From Paracoccaceae bacterium (GTDB taxonomy: Bacteria > Pseudomonadota > Alphaproteobacteria > Rhodobacterales > Rhodobacteraceae): DNA of 64,000 bases. The number at the start of each line of letters is the position of its first letter. Within the stretch, counting starts at the first letter, position 1. The stretch is taken from assembly GCA_028284705.1 (NCBI GenBank), contig JANQRE010000010.1:62001-126000 (forward strand), in the 5' to 3' direction. Below the pieces are notes generated by a model. It was not told the DNA's origin, did not search any database, and worked only from the letters and a program-made list of their open reading frames with translations. A program made the position numbers and the translations under genes. Shown here in pieces: positions 46,547 to 55,592 of this stretch.

Positions 46547-48031
46547 CTACGACTTCGGCAGGAATAATGACACCGTCGTCCCTTTCCCAACGCTGCTTTC
46601 CAAGGAGACTTCACCTCCTGATTGCTGCGCGAAACCAAGCACCATGGCGAGGCCAAGCCCACTTCCTTTGCCCTGATCTTTGGTTGTGTAGAAAGGGTCG
46701 AAGATGCGATCTTGTGTTTCTTTTGGAATTCCTGTGCCTGTATCGCGCACAAAGAACTCTGCATACTTTCCAGATATGCCGGCCAACTTCGGTGGAATTT
46801 CGGCAGGTTTGCTGGTGAACCCGATCAACATAGAGCCTCCGTCAGGCATCGCATCACGCGCGTTAACAACAAGGTTCAACAGGGCGGACTGCAGCATGGC
46901 TTCGTCGGCTAAGACCCGATGATGATCGGCATCAACAGTGAATTCGGAGATTATGTTCGATGGAATGACCCGCTTCGTCAGTGCCGCGATTTCATCAATG
47001 ATCTTTTCGGGGTCTAGCTCCTTGACGTCATGCGGTTGCCCACGCGCGTATTGTGTAAGCTGCTTGGTCAGAGTTGCTCCTCGCTGAATAGCGCTTAGCG
47101 CTTCCTGAATATACGTATCCCGAAACTTTGAACTGGGATCAATTTCAAGAAGCTCAAGGTTGCCTCGCGCAGCGCTCAATAGGTTGTTGAAATCGTGCGC
47201 AATCCCGGCGGTCAGCGTTCCAATCGCTTCATTTTTTTGAACAATTGCAAATTGACGTCTTGCACTGTCGAGCTCTCTATTCCTTCTGTGAGCTTCCCAA
47301 ATAGAAATGCCAAAATAGATTGACACACAGGACGCAAGCAAAGTTGCTGACCAGAACTTGGCGCCTCCGTACGGTCCCTCAAAAAAATCGAATGAGATGA
47401 CAAAAAATGCAGCGCATATCGGAACAAGATACGCGACGCCAATTTCCCAAGTGCGTGACCTCAGCAAGAAGACGTTGAGTACGCCGCCAATCATGGCCGC
47501 CATGGCTCCCATCTGCCATATGTCCGCACCGCGGTTCCACAAGTAAATCGGCAGCCAAGCAAACACAGACCCAATTAAGAAACTGACTACAAGCAGAGCG
47601 CCAAATTGAATGTTTGAGTTTCGCGGTTCACCAAACTTCAAGATGCTCTTTTCGACGGTGACTAGAGCATAATAGATCGCCACCCAGTAAGGCAGCGCCT
47701 CAGCGCCGAGAACCAACCAACCCACTGCAGCGGTGCCTATCACCACAGCCAAGCGAAGCAGGAACTCGACGCTCTTTACTGCCTCAGCATTGCGGAGCTC
47801 AATTATCTTTTTCCTCGAGCAGGCTGTTTCCAGGACTGAGCCCTTTCCCGGTCGCGCCGTTATCGGCTTTGCATTTTTGGTGGAGGCGTCGATGAGTTGC
47901 GTGCAGCTGGAACGCTGGCCACGGTTCGAAACGCGGGCGTGTTTATGCCCGTCGCCATTGATCGAGTTTTTACCATGTACTTCTGTACTTTGCACGATGA
48001 GAAATCCCCAACTCGTCGTGCCAAGAAACAT
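46547..48031 (-). CDS. Membrane sensor histidine kinase
   Basis: About 400-494 residues with five or six transmembrane segments in about 90-250, then the HisKA motif TLTAGIAHDFNNLLSAARGN, N box LNLVVNARDAMPDGG, G1 box VRDTGTGIPKE, F box FDPFYTTK and G2 box GSGLGLAMV. The FNNLL form is that of orthodox kinases often paired with separate receivers. The N-terminal 80 residues look non-coding, so a later start is likely. No response regulator is adjacent on its strand. Confidence 0.85.
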   Translation of the reverse strand: MFLGTTSWGFLIVQSTEVHGKNSINGDGHKHARVSNRGQRSSCTQLIDASTKNAKPITARPGKGSVLETACSRKKIIELRNAEAVKSVEFLLRLAVVIGTAAVGWLVLGAEALPYWVAIYYALVTVEKSILKFGEPRNSNIQFGALLVVSFLIGSVFAWLPIYLWNRGADIWQMGAMAAMIGGVLNVFLLRSRTWEIGVAYLVPICAAFFVISFDFFEGPYGGAKFWSATLLASCVSIYFGISIWEAHRRNRELDSARRQFAIVQKNEAIGTLTAGIAHDFNNLLSAARGNLELLEIDPSSKFRDTYIQEALSAIQRGATLTKQLTQYARGQPHDVKELDPEKIIDEIAALTKRVIPSNIISEFTVDADHHRVLADEAMLQSALLNLVVNARDAMPDGGSMLIGFTSKPAEIPPKLAGISGKYAEFFVRDTGTGIPKETQDRIFDPFYTTKDQGKGSGLGLAMVLGFAQQSGGEVSLESSVGKGTTVSLFLPKS

Positions 48032-48102
48032 GACCTTGGCTGAATGGCCTTAGAACCGCCTGTTCATCCTGTGTTCATATTCAATACAGTAACCGCCAGC
48101 GG

Positions 48103-48807
48103 ATGATGAGAATTGGGATCGCATCTCTGATATTGGCCGTTGTGTTCGCAAATGCCGGCACTGCAGAGCCCGTGCGCGAGCTTGGCCAAACCGAATTGCG
48201 CCAGCTTGCAAAATCCCGGAAGGCAATCAGCCTGAAGGCTGTAATCAACGCGTTGGATCGTTCACTCGATGCAGATACCATTGAAGCGCGCGCCTTCACT
48301 TCGGGCGACGTCTACTATCGAATTGTTCTCAAGCGCCCTAACGGACGGCTTGTCAGCGTTATTCTCAACGCTCGTACTGGTGTGCAAGTTCCTAACTCTT
48401 CGACAGTTGGACTTGCGATCTCGGACGCTGCCTCCGCGTCCGCCGGAGGAACATCTCATTCATCCAATTCGACTGCCGGTAATGGGAGCGACGGTGGGAC
48501 CAACAGCGACGACACGAATGTCGGCGGCAATGGGAATGGGAACGGCGGCAGCAACGGAAACGGCAATGGGAATGGGAACGGCAGCGGCAACGGAAACGGC
48601 AATGGGAATGGAAACGGGAACGGCAACGGCGGCGGAAACGGTAATGGAAATGGCAACGGCGGCGGCAATGGGAACGGCGGCGGCAACGGGAATGGCAACG
48701 GAAACGGGAACGGCGGTGGCAACGGAAATGGCAACGGAAACTGCAATGGGAATGGGAATGGGAATGGGAATGGGAATGGGAATGGGAATGGGAATGGGAA
48801 TGGTTGA
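48103..48807 (+). CDS. Exported PepSY-like protein with Asn-Gly repeat tail
   Basis: A 234-residue protein. A signal peptide of about 20 residues ends at GTAEP. Residues 25-100 read like a PepSY domain (RAFTSGDVYYRIVLKRPNGR, SVILNARTGVQV). From about 140 to the end it is almost wholly Asn-Gly dipeptides with some Gly-Gly and Ser, ending right before the stop. The tail is encoded by hexanucleotide repeats and may vary in length. It precedes a two-component pair, a common PepSY arrangement. Confidence 0.8.
   Translation: MMRIGIASLILAVVFANAGTAEPVRELGQTELRQLAKSRKAISLKAVINALDRSLDADTIEARAFTSGDVYYRIVLKRPNGRLVSVILNARTGVQVPNSSTVGLAISDAASASAGGTSHSSNSTAGNGSDGGTNSDDTNVGGNGNGNGGSNGNGNGNGNGSGNGNGNGNGNGNGNGGGNGNGNGNGGGNGNGGGNGNGNGNGNGGGNGNGNGNCNGNGNGNGNGNGNGNGNGNG
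48524..48804 (+). repeat. Hexanucleotide AATGGG/AACGGN repeat tract
   Basis: About 280 bases built on a six-base unit. The 3' part (48745-48798) is nine perfect AATGGG copies; the rest are variants with C for T or GGC for GGG. Slippage would add or remove Asn-Gly pairs without changing the frame. Confidence 0.9.
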
Positions 48808-48893
48808 GGCAATTGGCGTGGTGGCGTCAACGAAGCAGGCAAATCAAAGTTTGGCCATAAAAACACCAACTTCCGACGGTATTCCCGTACGTC

Positions 48894-49553
48894 ATGAGAG
48901 TTTTGCTTGCCGAGGATGAACTGGTCTTGTCAGATCAGATTAAGTCGCTGCTGGTCGCAGAAGGACGAGCTGTCGATGTCGTTCTTGATGGAGACGAAGC
49001 ACACTTTTTGGGCTCAACGGAACCATATGACATCATCATTCTCGATCTCGGATTGCCAAATCGGGATGGCATCTCGGTACTTAAGAATTGGCGTCGTGAA
49101 GGTGTTGACACCCCAGTTTTGATACTGACCGCACGTGATACCTGGTCAGAGCGCGTTGATGGCCTTGATGCTGGCGCAGATGACTACATGACAAAGCCAT
49201 TCAATATGTCTGAACTCGCTGCTCGTGTGCGGGCTATGCTGCGTCGCAAATCAGGTCAAACGAATCCGGTCTTCGAAGTCGATGACATTATTTTCGACTC
49301 CCGAAATGGGCGCGTATCAAAGAATGGAATCCCGGTCGATCTTACCACTCAGGAAGTGGCGGTGCTGTCATATCTGATCCATAATTCGGGACGTCTGATT
49401 TCACGAACAGAACTTTCCGAGCACATTTATGAATACGATGGAGACAGAGACTCGAACACGATTGCGGTGTTCGTTGCACGTCTACGGAAAAAGCTCGGAC
49501 CGAACATAATTCGAACCATTCGCGGCCGTGGATACCTGATTGACGCCACATGA
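48894..49553 (+). CDS. OmpR-family response regulator
   Basis: A 219-residue regulator. The receiver has MRVLLAEDELVLSD, the phospho-acceptor Asp in DIIILDLGLPNRDG (Asp51) and a conserved Lys in YMTKPF. The C-terminal winged helix has LTTQEVAVLSYLIHN and TRTIRGRGYLID-like RTIRGRGYLIDAT. It overlaps the kinase gene by four bases and forms a pair with it, reading PhoP/QseB-like. Confidence 0.93.
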   Translation: MRVLLAEDELVLSDQIKSLLVAEGRAVDVVLDGDEAHFLGSTEPYDIIILDLGLPNRDGISVLKNWRREGVDTPVLILTARDTWSERVDGLDAGADDYMTKPFNMSELAARVRAMLRRKSGQTNPVFEVDDIIFDSRNGRVSKNGIPVDLTTQEVAVLSYLIHNSGRLISRTELSEHIYEYDGDRDSNTIAVFVARLRKKLGPNIIRTIRGRGYLIDAT

Positions 49554-50911
49554 AACTGTCGCTTCGCACCAGAGCGCTCATTGGCGGTGTCATTTCAGCC
49601 TTTGCAGCGGTTGGCGTAGGCGTCGTCCTTCTGAACTCATACATTGACCAAGTCGTCATGAAACGCTTCGATCAAGCACTTCTTGATCGCCACACACAGG
49701 TGGTGGTTGCATTGAGTTATTCAGCCACCAACCCGTTGCGCGTGAACGATATGGTTTTTGATCCGGGTTTTGAGAGGCCCTACTCCGGTCGCTACTGGCA
49801 AATCTCCAAATCCAACGGCGAGGTTTTTACTTCCAACTCATTGTTGGGCGAGGCGCTCGCCGAAACGGGCAAAACTGCCCAGATTACTGTCAAGGATGCA
49901 GTTGCATTTGGAGGCGAGCCGATACGCGTTGCATCTCAGAGGGTCACCCTGGAAGACGGCACAGAGTGGGGAGTCACTGTAGCAGAAACAAAGGTCGAAT
50001 TGACCGCAGAACGGCGTCGGACCCAGCAGAGTCTGTTTCTTGCATTTGCACTCGTTGGATTGCTCGGCGTCGCCGGAGCATTTGTACAAACGATGGCGAT
50101 TACTCGTCCGTTACAAATTCTCAGAGCCGATGTCGCACAACGATGGGAAAGAGATGAAGAACTTCGAGCAAATGATTATCCCGACGAAGTTTCGCCACTG
50201 GTTGAAGACATCAACCGACTGCTGGAGCGAAATCGAGAGATCGTCTCTCGGGCTCGACGCCAGGCGGCCGATCTCGCGCACGCTCTGAAAACGCCAAGCG
50301 CGATACTGCGAAACGAGTTGACTGCCCTGTCGGAACGCGAGCTTGAGATTGACGCATCACTGGACGCCTTAGATCGGATTGATGCGCAACTCAGTCGGTC
50401 GCTTGCACGCATGCGATCTGCCAATTCAGGTTTCGCAACCAAGTCTTCGGCGAGCGTGAACGAGTCTGTGCAACGTTTCGCTCCATTGTTCAGCGCCGTT
50501 GCCGAACGCGCAGGAAAAACGCTTCAAATTGACTGTGTCGAAGATCATTCCGTGCGAATGGACTCGCAGGATCTCGAGGAAGTCCTCGGCAATATTCTCG
50601 ACAACGCGGTCAAATGGTCGAATTCTCAAGTGAACCTATCGGCTGCAGTGTTCCAGGGCACTCTTGAGATCTTAGTTGAAGACGATGGCCCCGGTATCCC
50701 TGAGGAAGCAAAACGCGAAGCGTTGCGATCTGGTGGACGTTTGGACTGCTCTACACCTGGAAGTGGTCTCGGCTTGGCAATCGCGACGGATATCCTGCAA
50801 GCTTACGGTGCACGTCTCGAATTGGGTGTCTCCAAGGGACTGGGCGGCCTGGCCGCGCGAATCATATTGCCAGACACCGTGCGAATAGCCCCTTCGGTCG
50901 CGAACTGTTGA
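49550..50911 (+). CDS. Sensor histidine kinase, partner of the regulator at 48894
   Basis: A 453-residue kinase with transmembrane helices at about 10-32 and 165-185, a periplasmic domain between, and a HAMP-like linker. The phospho-acceptor region is RRQAADLAHALKTPSAILRN, and ATP-lid motifs are LGNILDNAVKWS, EDDGPGIPEE and GSGLGLAIATDIL. This is the PhoQ/QseC-like class. The exported PepSY protein upstream may modulate it. Confidence 0.92.
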   Translation: MKLSLRTRALIGGVISAFAAVGVGVVLLNSYIDQVVMKRFDQALLDRHTQVVVALSYSATNPLRVNDMVFDPGFERPYSGRYWQISKSNGEVFTSNSLLGEALAETGKTAQITVKDAVAFGGEPIRVASQRVTLEDGTEWGVTVAETKVELTAERRRTQQSLFLAFALVGLLGVAGAFVQTMAITRPLQILRADVAQRWERDEELRANDYPDEVSPLVEDINRLLERNREIVSRARRQAADLAHALKTPSAILRNELTALSERELEIDASLDALDRIDAQLSRSLARMRSANSGFATKSSASVNESVQRFAPLFSAVAERAGKTLQIDCVEDHSVRMDSQDLEEVLGNILDNAVKWSNSQVNLSAAVFQGTLEILVEDDGPGIPEEAKREALRSGGRLDCSTPGSGLGLAIATDILQAYGARLELGVSKGLGGLAARIILPDTVRIAPSVANC

Positions 50912-51190
50912 GGCAAGCCTACCTTTCCGCATCGATGATCGAAGACTGCTGGCACGGCAATTCGTCAGGTGAACTTTCGGGATGTTGTGTTCCCTCGCTG
51001 ACACTTTCGCTCAGACATTGCTGCAACTCTACATGCCAGAGTGAACACAGCATTGGCAGACATATGTCCCAATATTCTGAGCCCTAGTCGGCAAACATGG
51101 GATGCCACCGGTTACGTCTTAGGGGGATTGCAGAAAGTCAACTCTGGTCACCAAATCTCACTTCGAGACCTGGTAAATGCAAAATCTCAG

Positions 51191-52297
51191 TCAGAGATGG
51201 GCGGCCGTGGTCAGTCTTGGCTCATTGTTTGCATTTGCCATTTCGATCCGCCGCTCATTCAGATCCGCAATGATTGAGTGGGCCATCGGGTGGCGCAGAT
51301 ATTTCATTACCTGCTTCACTCGAAGACATGGTCGAGCGAGCGGACCATTCAAGTACTCTGTGGCTCTGGAGGTCTGCGGATAGCAGACTTTCAAGGTCGC
51401 CATTTGGCCTGCACTCAAATCAGCCATCACCATCGGACCAAGGAGCATCGACTCCGCATGGCAGCCATTGGCGGAGACGACATCGTGCCGCGCCAACGAG
51501 AAATGGTGCCAGGTGATCTGCTTTTTCCCACGCATGTGCCGAATGCCTCTGAGCTGGGTCAGTGCTTTAGCCGGCACAAACACCTCTCGCGGGAAACTGG
51601 AGACCAATTGACCGTGACCACCCACTAAGATTCTGTGTTGCGGAGATACGATCAAATCGCTTTCCGGTCGTCCGGGTCCAAGCGCGTCTGTTGCGATCAG
51701 CACCGGCCGCTTTGTGTCATCGAGTATCGAAAATTGCTGTTTTTGTTCGAAGACCCAGCGGATCTGTTGTCGACCACGATCCAAGGTCCACACGGAATCG
51801 CCAGGCTGAAGTTGCTCAATCGGCATGGGCCCCGTTGGTGTATCAATCTTGGTGCCAGCCGCGTAGCAGGCCATCCGGTAGGTCTCGGCGCTGTTTTGGT
51901 CGCTCGTCCAGAAGGCGTTTGGGCTCGAGGGGCCACCGCCATTGTCCCAATACCATTGCTCGAGGTCGAACCCCGGCGTCCAAACCATTTGGAAGGCTTC
52001 GCCGGTGAGTGAGTTTGTTCCCTCAAAGACGATCGCACCCTGACCCGGACCAACGTAGTCACTGCGGATGATCACCGCGTCTTCCATGATCCCGCCCCCA
52101 TGGCCGGACCACGTGATGTCGTAAGTTTCACCAACATCAAACTGAAATGGTTCGTCGTCGTCCACATTTGCGGTGATGGTCAAATCCTTTGTCGAGTTTG
52201 GTGGGTGATCAAAGTAACTGTAACTAGGTGATACATTGACATTGTCGCCTGAGGCAGCGGCAAACTCATTGTCTTCGGCGTAAAAGGTGACCAGCAT
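51191..52297 (-). CDS. Hint-domain protein
   Basis: A 368-residue protein; ATG 52297 has CAGGAGAA upstream. Residues 1-145 form a beta-rich N-terminal domain (FDVGETYDITWSGHGGG). From CYAAGTKIDTPTGPMPIEQL onward is a Hint domain with the nucleophile Cys, the block LIVSPQHRILV and the HHFSLARHDVVSANG ending. Hint domains self-cleave or self-splice; this rhodobacteral group is often linked to secreted proteins and its cargo is unclear. Confidence 0.85.
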   Translation of the reverse strand: MLVTFYAEDNEFAAASGDNVNVSPSYSYFDHPPNSTKDLTITANVDDDEPFQFDVGETYDITWSGHGGGIMEDAVIIRSDYVGPGQGAIVFEGTNSLTGEAFQMVWTPGFDLEQWYWDNGGGPSSPNAFWTSDQNSAETYRMACYAAGTKIDTPTGPMPIEQLQPGDSVWTLDRGRQQIRWVFEQKQQFSILDDTKRPVLIATDALGPGRPESDLIVSPQHRILVGGHGQLVSSFPREVFVPAKALTQLRGIRHMRGKKQITWHHFSLARHDVVSANGCHAESMLLGPMVMADLSAGQMATLKVCYPQTSRATEYLNGPLARPCLRVKQVMKYLRHPMAHSIIADLNERRIEMANANNEPRLTTAAHL

Positions 52298-52639
52298 GGT
52301 ATTCTCCTGGACCACCCTGGCGATAGCGAAGACTCGTTTAAAAAGCCTGAACTGATAGTTCTGGACCCGATGAAGTGAAGGCGGCACGGAATTGCCCTGC
52401 CCCCATCCCTGCGAACACGTCAAACTGCCCACCATAGCCGCTTGAGGTGTACCCTGGTCGACAGTGATTTGTTACGCCGACGCGGCCGGTTCAGTTGCTT
52501 TTCGAAAGAACCGCTGAACCTGCCACGCTTTCGGGTGCGCCATCATTCCCGAAGTTCGTCCGGATTGATTCATCAAGATTGAACCTTTGGCAGTGTACCA
52601 ATGCAATGAAGAGAACCCGAGCCAATGTAAGAAAACCCA
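52298..52639. other. Intergenic region, promoters only
   Basis: Divergent spacer between the Hint gene and the HEPN-like gene. No further gene or strong repeat is visible. Confidence 0.45.
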
Positions 52640-53140
52640 ATGTATCCAATTAGCAATGGTTATGGCGAGGTTGTGACACGCCTAGAGGATCTAACTGAAA
52701 ACGGGCACCACGCGGAGGCGCTGCTTGCTGCGGTTTTTGCAATCGAGAAGACGCTGAGGCGCGCCCTCCGATTCTGTATGATTAACAGGGGATTTACGTC
52801 GAAACATTGCAACTCATTGCTGGCGAGATCAGGCTTCGGCGATATGCAGAACTACTGGCCCGTATTTGACAAAGCGCACCGAACATTGCCGGAAGTGATT
52901 GGTAGCAAAAACTGCCAATTGGTTTCCGACGCGGTCAAAATGCGCAATCAAATGGTTCACGGGCTCAGAGTCTTGAAACTCGAAGAGTGCCAGGATGCTG
53001 TGTCTAGTGTCCGCAACGCAATGGATGTTCTCAGACGCCGATCAATATCCGAGTTGGATTTTGACCCTTGGTCCACAATGCCGAGGAAGATCAAGCCGTC
53101 TCTAACTTGGCTGTCGATACAACAACCGACAATGCAATAG
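52640..53140 (+). CDS. HEPN-like helical protein
   Basis: A 166-residue all-helical protein. AEALLAAVFAIEKTLRRALR and the late MRNQMVHGLRV give the R-x4-H motif typical of HEPN ribonuclease domains. An RNA-targeting activity is possible but no antitoxin (MNT) gene is adjacent. It lies upstream of, and convergent with, the CtrA-like gene. Confidence 0.55.
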   Translation: MYPISNGYGEVVTRLEDLTENGHHAEALLAAVFAIEKTLRRALRFCMINRGFTSKHCNSLLARSGFGDMQNYWPVFDKAHRTLPEVIGSKNCQLVSDAVKMRNQMVHGLRVLKLEECQDAVSSVRNAMDVLRRRSISELDFDPWSTMPRKIKPSLTWLSIQQPTMQ

Positions 53141-53290
53141 TGGGCAGCGCTGCCACACAATGAAGCCGAGCCTAAGATGCCAGTTCTTCTGCAAGGACCA
53201 CAGTCGTAGGTTGGCGCAATTGTCCAGGTTTGTTCATTCAATTGGGGTGCGCCAACCAGCGAGCGAGATTGGTCCTGCCAAGTGGCTCAA

Positions 53291-53986
53291 TCAGGCAGCG
53301 ACGAGTTCCGGTTCGATGTCTTGGAGTACGTAGCCGCGCCCCCAAACCGTTTGGATATATCCTGATCGCCCAGTTGCTTGTTCAAGTTTCTTGCGGAGCT
53401 TGCAGATGAATACGTCGATGATCTTAACTTCTGGCTCATCAAGACCACCATAGAGGTGGTTGAGGAACATTTCTTTGGTTAGTGTCGTGCCTTTGCGTAA
53501 GCTCAATAACTCCAGAATACCGTATTCCTTTCTAGTGAGCCTGAGCGGAGAGCCATTCACTTCGACGGTTTTGGAATCGAGGTTCAGCGCGATGGCGCCA
53601 GTGCGAATGACCGACTGTGAGTGGCCTTTCGAACGACGGATGATTGCGTGGATGCGTGCAATCAATTCCTCACGATGAAAGGGTTTGGTGAGATAGTCGT
53701 CTGCACCGCCGCCCAAACCCCGCAGCTTGTTGTCGGTATCGTCTGCACCACTGAGCACAAGAACTGGGGTCTCAACCTTGGACGCCCGCAACTCGCGGAG
53801 AACCTCGTGACCACTTATGTCGGGCAGCATCATATCGAGGAGAATAAGGTCATAGTCGTACATTCTTGCCAGCTCGACCCCCTCTTCGCCCAGTTCTGTC
53901 GCGTAGACATTGAGATTTGCGCGAGTCAGCATCATCTCAATTGCTTTGGTCGTGTTGTGGTCATCCTCAATCAGCAATATTCGCAT
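53291..53986 (-). CDS. CtrA-like response regulator
   Basis: A 231-residue OmpR-type regulator strikingly like Ctr[11 protein letters not shown], the phospho-Asp D51 in [51 protein letters not shown] and [13 protein letters not shown] are near-identical to CtrA. It departs at usually fixed places (GLGGGADDY for [18 protein letters not shown] for LTGKEYQML). It is therefore either a diverged CtrA or a second copy. CtrA controls division, motility and gene-transfer-agent genes in Rhodobacterales. Perfect CtrA boxes within 2-6 kb suggest local targets. Confidence 0.88.
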   Translation of the reverse strand: MRILLIEDDHNTTKAIEMMLTRANLNVYATELGEEGVELARMYDYDLILLDMMLPDISGHEVLRELRASKVETPVLVLSGADDTDNKLRGLGGGADDYLTKPFHREELIARIHAIIRRSKGHSQSVIRTGAIALNLDSKTVEVNGSPLRLTRKEYGILELLSLRKGTTLTKEMFLNHLYGGLDEPEVKIIDVFICKLRKKLEQATGRSGYIQTVWGRGYVLQDIEPELVAA

Positions 53987-54316
53987 GGTCAGTCCCCTAG
54001 ATGAAATTTAAGCAACAGAACCGTTAATGCCTTATTGGTTAACAAATTGTTTATGTGGCCTGGATTGCCCAATCCACAGGGTGCATAAGAATTAGGTTGA
54101 TTGCCTTTTGGGCGCAGGATGTTCGTACCGATGTTGACGTTCTCGCTGGGCATCGAACATCATCTGGACATACTCGCTTGTGTTTTTGGGGACGTGTCTC
54201 AGCCATGGCCAAGCTGAGGGAAACGCCTCGCAAGTAGATTCCAAAACCACGCTCACATTGAGTTTGTCGGCAGCAGCAATCACGGCTTTAGGGTCATTGT
54301 CTTCGGGCCAAAGGTC

Positions 54317-54505
54317 CATGCCGACTGTGACCTATGCACAATTTCTGTGTGCTCGCGGTTTGATTTGGGCTGTGTCTATGGGCTGGAAGCAATGGCGCCC
54401 GACCTGCTCGATCAGCTATCATCGCGCAATTGCAACAAGGCATTGGCCGACACCCACAATCTACACAACCGCTGCAAGGCGTTCTTCTACAGGGGGCCAC
54501 CATGA
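54317..54505 (+). pseudogene. N-terminally truncated CxxC small-protein gene
   Basis: The frame reads CDLCTISVCSRFDL, VYGLEAMAPDLLDQLSS and ADTHNLHNRCKAFFYRGPP before a TGA at 54503. It matches the right-arm gene at 59881 but lacks its start and first residues. The 3' end is intact. It belongs to an alphaproteobacterial family of short proteins with a CxxC and an HDxCK-like ending. Confidence 0.6.
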
Positions 54506-54741
54506 CTTAGGGGCTGAGAATCTATTGGCCGCTGGTTGCAGCCTTCCGTGATCAACATCCCAGTGGCAATCATTCCAAGAACGCCGCCCACGGCATGGGT
54601 CAACAGTATGAGAAGAATGCCACCGCCCAAGAGAGCTGTCGCGGAAGCGCAAATCATTCCACAAGCAATTCCGGCCAGCCAAATGCCTAAAATGGGGTTG
54701 TTAGAGTGCATCCTGAATTCCGAATTTGCGATTTTGATCAT
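54487..54741 (-). CDS. Small two-helix membrane protein
   Basis: Up to 84 residues; ATG 54708 (MHSNNPILGIWL) is a good alternative start. Two hydrophobic stretches, ILGIWLAGIACGMICASATA and GILLILLTHAVGGVLGMIAT, imply two transmembrane helices. The tail (LITEGCNQRPIDSQPL) is shared with a fragment in the right arm. It follows the next gene by two bases, so the pair is an operon. Function unknown. Confidence 0.65.
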   Translation of the reverse strand: MIKIANSEFRMHSNNPILGIWLAGIACGMICASATALLGGGILLILLTHAVGGVLGMIATGMLITEGCNQRPIDSQPLSHGGPL

Positions 54742-54743
54742 GC

Positions 54744-54947
54744 CTAATCAGCCATCGTGGCCATTTTTTGACCCGCGCGCGTCAATATGAATCCAGCGGC
54801 CACCATCGTGGTAATGCCGGAAAGCGAATACGCGGCAACGGCCAGCCAAAACCCTGCTCCCAATGCCAGCACAATGAGAACGGTCAAGAGTCCAACAACG
54901 CCTCCTAGAATGAGCATTGTCGGTATCGGTGAATAATGTTCGGTCAT
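54744..54947 (-). CDS. Small two-helix membrane protein
   Basis: A 67-residue protein with helices PTMLILGGVVGLLTVLIVLA and FWLAVAAYSLSGITTMVAAG. It starts 25 bases from a perfect CtrA box and heads a two-gene membrane-peptide operon. Function unknown. Confidence 0.7.
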   Translation of the reverse strand: MTEHYSPIPTMLILGGVVGLLTVLIVLALGAGFWLAVAAYSLSGITTMVAAGFILTRAGQKMATMAD

Positions 54948-54971
54948 GCCGTGAAGATTTGAGAATGTTGG

Positions 54972-54986
54972 TTAAGAAATGCTTAA
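54972..54986 (-). promoter_or_regulatory. CtrA full site upstream of membrane-peptide operon
   Basis: TTAAGAAATGCTTAA is a perfect TTAA-N7-TTAA. It is 25 bases before the start at 54947, close enough to overlap the promoter. Confidence 0.75.
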
Positions 54987-55044
54987 GATTGGATCGTATC
55001 CAGAGCATTCACGATTCATTAACCAGTTCTTGGCCAAATAGAGG

Positions 55045-55188
55045 AATCATACCCGCGTCTGTCACACTCGTTGTCGAGTGGCTCCCCCCAAAGGCAGACA
55101 GGCGCGGGTTGTTTGGTGAGAACCGGACCGATACATGCACCCCCCCTCGCACTACCTAGCGATTCGGTTCTCACCACTGTCTTTTTTT
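55045..55188 (+). ncRNA. Candidate structured sRNA with C-rich loops
   Basis: Hairpin 1 pairs 55051-55063 with 55097-55109 (13 pairs) and encloses a tetraloop stem (CACTCG-TTGT-CGAGTG) and an unpaired GCTCCCCCC. Hairpin 2 pairs 55115-55125 with 55165-55175 (11 pairs), exposes a run of seven C and is followed by seven T at 55182-55188. The T run makes hairpin 2 a possible terminator. Exposed C-rich loops are a feature of alphaproteobacterial sRNAs that bind ribosome sites. No open frame fits here. Confidence 0.6.
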
Positions 55189-55353
55189 CGCGTGATCATT
55201 CAGGTTCGAGTTCAAGGGCAATCTGCGCTCACGGGACAATCCAAGCGCGGGGAGAATTCCGACCGCTACATTTCGAAGATGACGTTAGGTAAACTCAAGA
55301 TGTGGTGATCGCTGCTCACGAATAGGCGAGATTTGGCCGATGCGAACGGTACG

Positions 55354-55368
55354 TTAACCGCTGGTTAA
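55354..55368 (+). promoter_or_regulatory. CtrA full site upstream of SmA-1
   Basis: TTAACCGCTGGTTAA is a perfect TTAA-N7-TTAA, 41 bases before ATG 55410. Confidence 0.8.
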
Positions 55369-55409
55369 GGTTTCTGGTTCAATTTTCAATAAGTCTAGGA
55401 GTGGCCGTT

Positions 55410-55592
55410 ATGACGCATATTGACCTTTTGCATCGCACCAAAATTGCAATTGCCGACGCAGAGTCGCTCGGGTTTGAAGGAACCGCTAAGGCGCTGTCTG
55501 AAATCTTGGCAGACCTTGAGAATGAGAAGTCACGCTTCTCCAAATCTGAAAGGGCTGGTCAGGAACTCGCCCCTTTGACAGTGAAGGCCTAG
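55410..55592 (+). CDS. Small protein SmA-1
   Basis: A 60-residue helical protein; ATG 55410 has AGGAG eight bases upstream and agrees with the paralogue start (MTHIDLLHRTK against MTEMDLMHRTK). The core LGFEGTAKALSEILADLE is shared with 59361-59534 and in weaker form with 58888-59082. No family is recognised. The CtrA box upstream suggests cell-cycle or CtrA-linked expression. It abuts the convergent SmB-1 gene with a four-base overlap. Confidence 0.75.
   Translation: MTHIDLLHRTKIAIADAESLGFEGTAKALSEILADLENEKSRFSKSERAGQELAPLTVKA

Noticed and set aside
48456-48869. Long minus-strand frame of Pro-Phe repeats
   Set aside because: It is the mirror of the Asn-Gly repeat tract and has no ribosome site.
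54008-54042. CtrA site upstream of the CtrA-like gene
   Set aside because: Three TTAA motifs occur but their spacings are 12 and 11 bases rather than 7.
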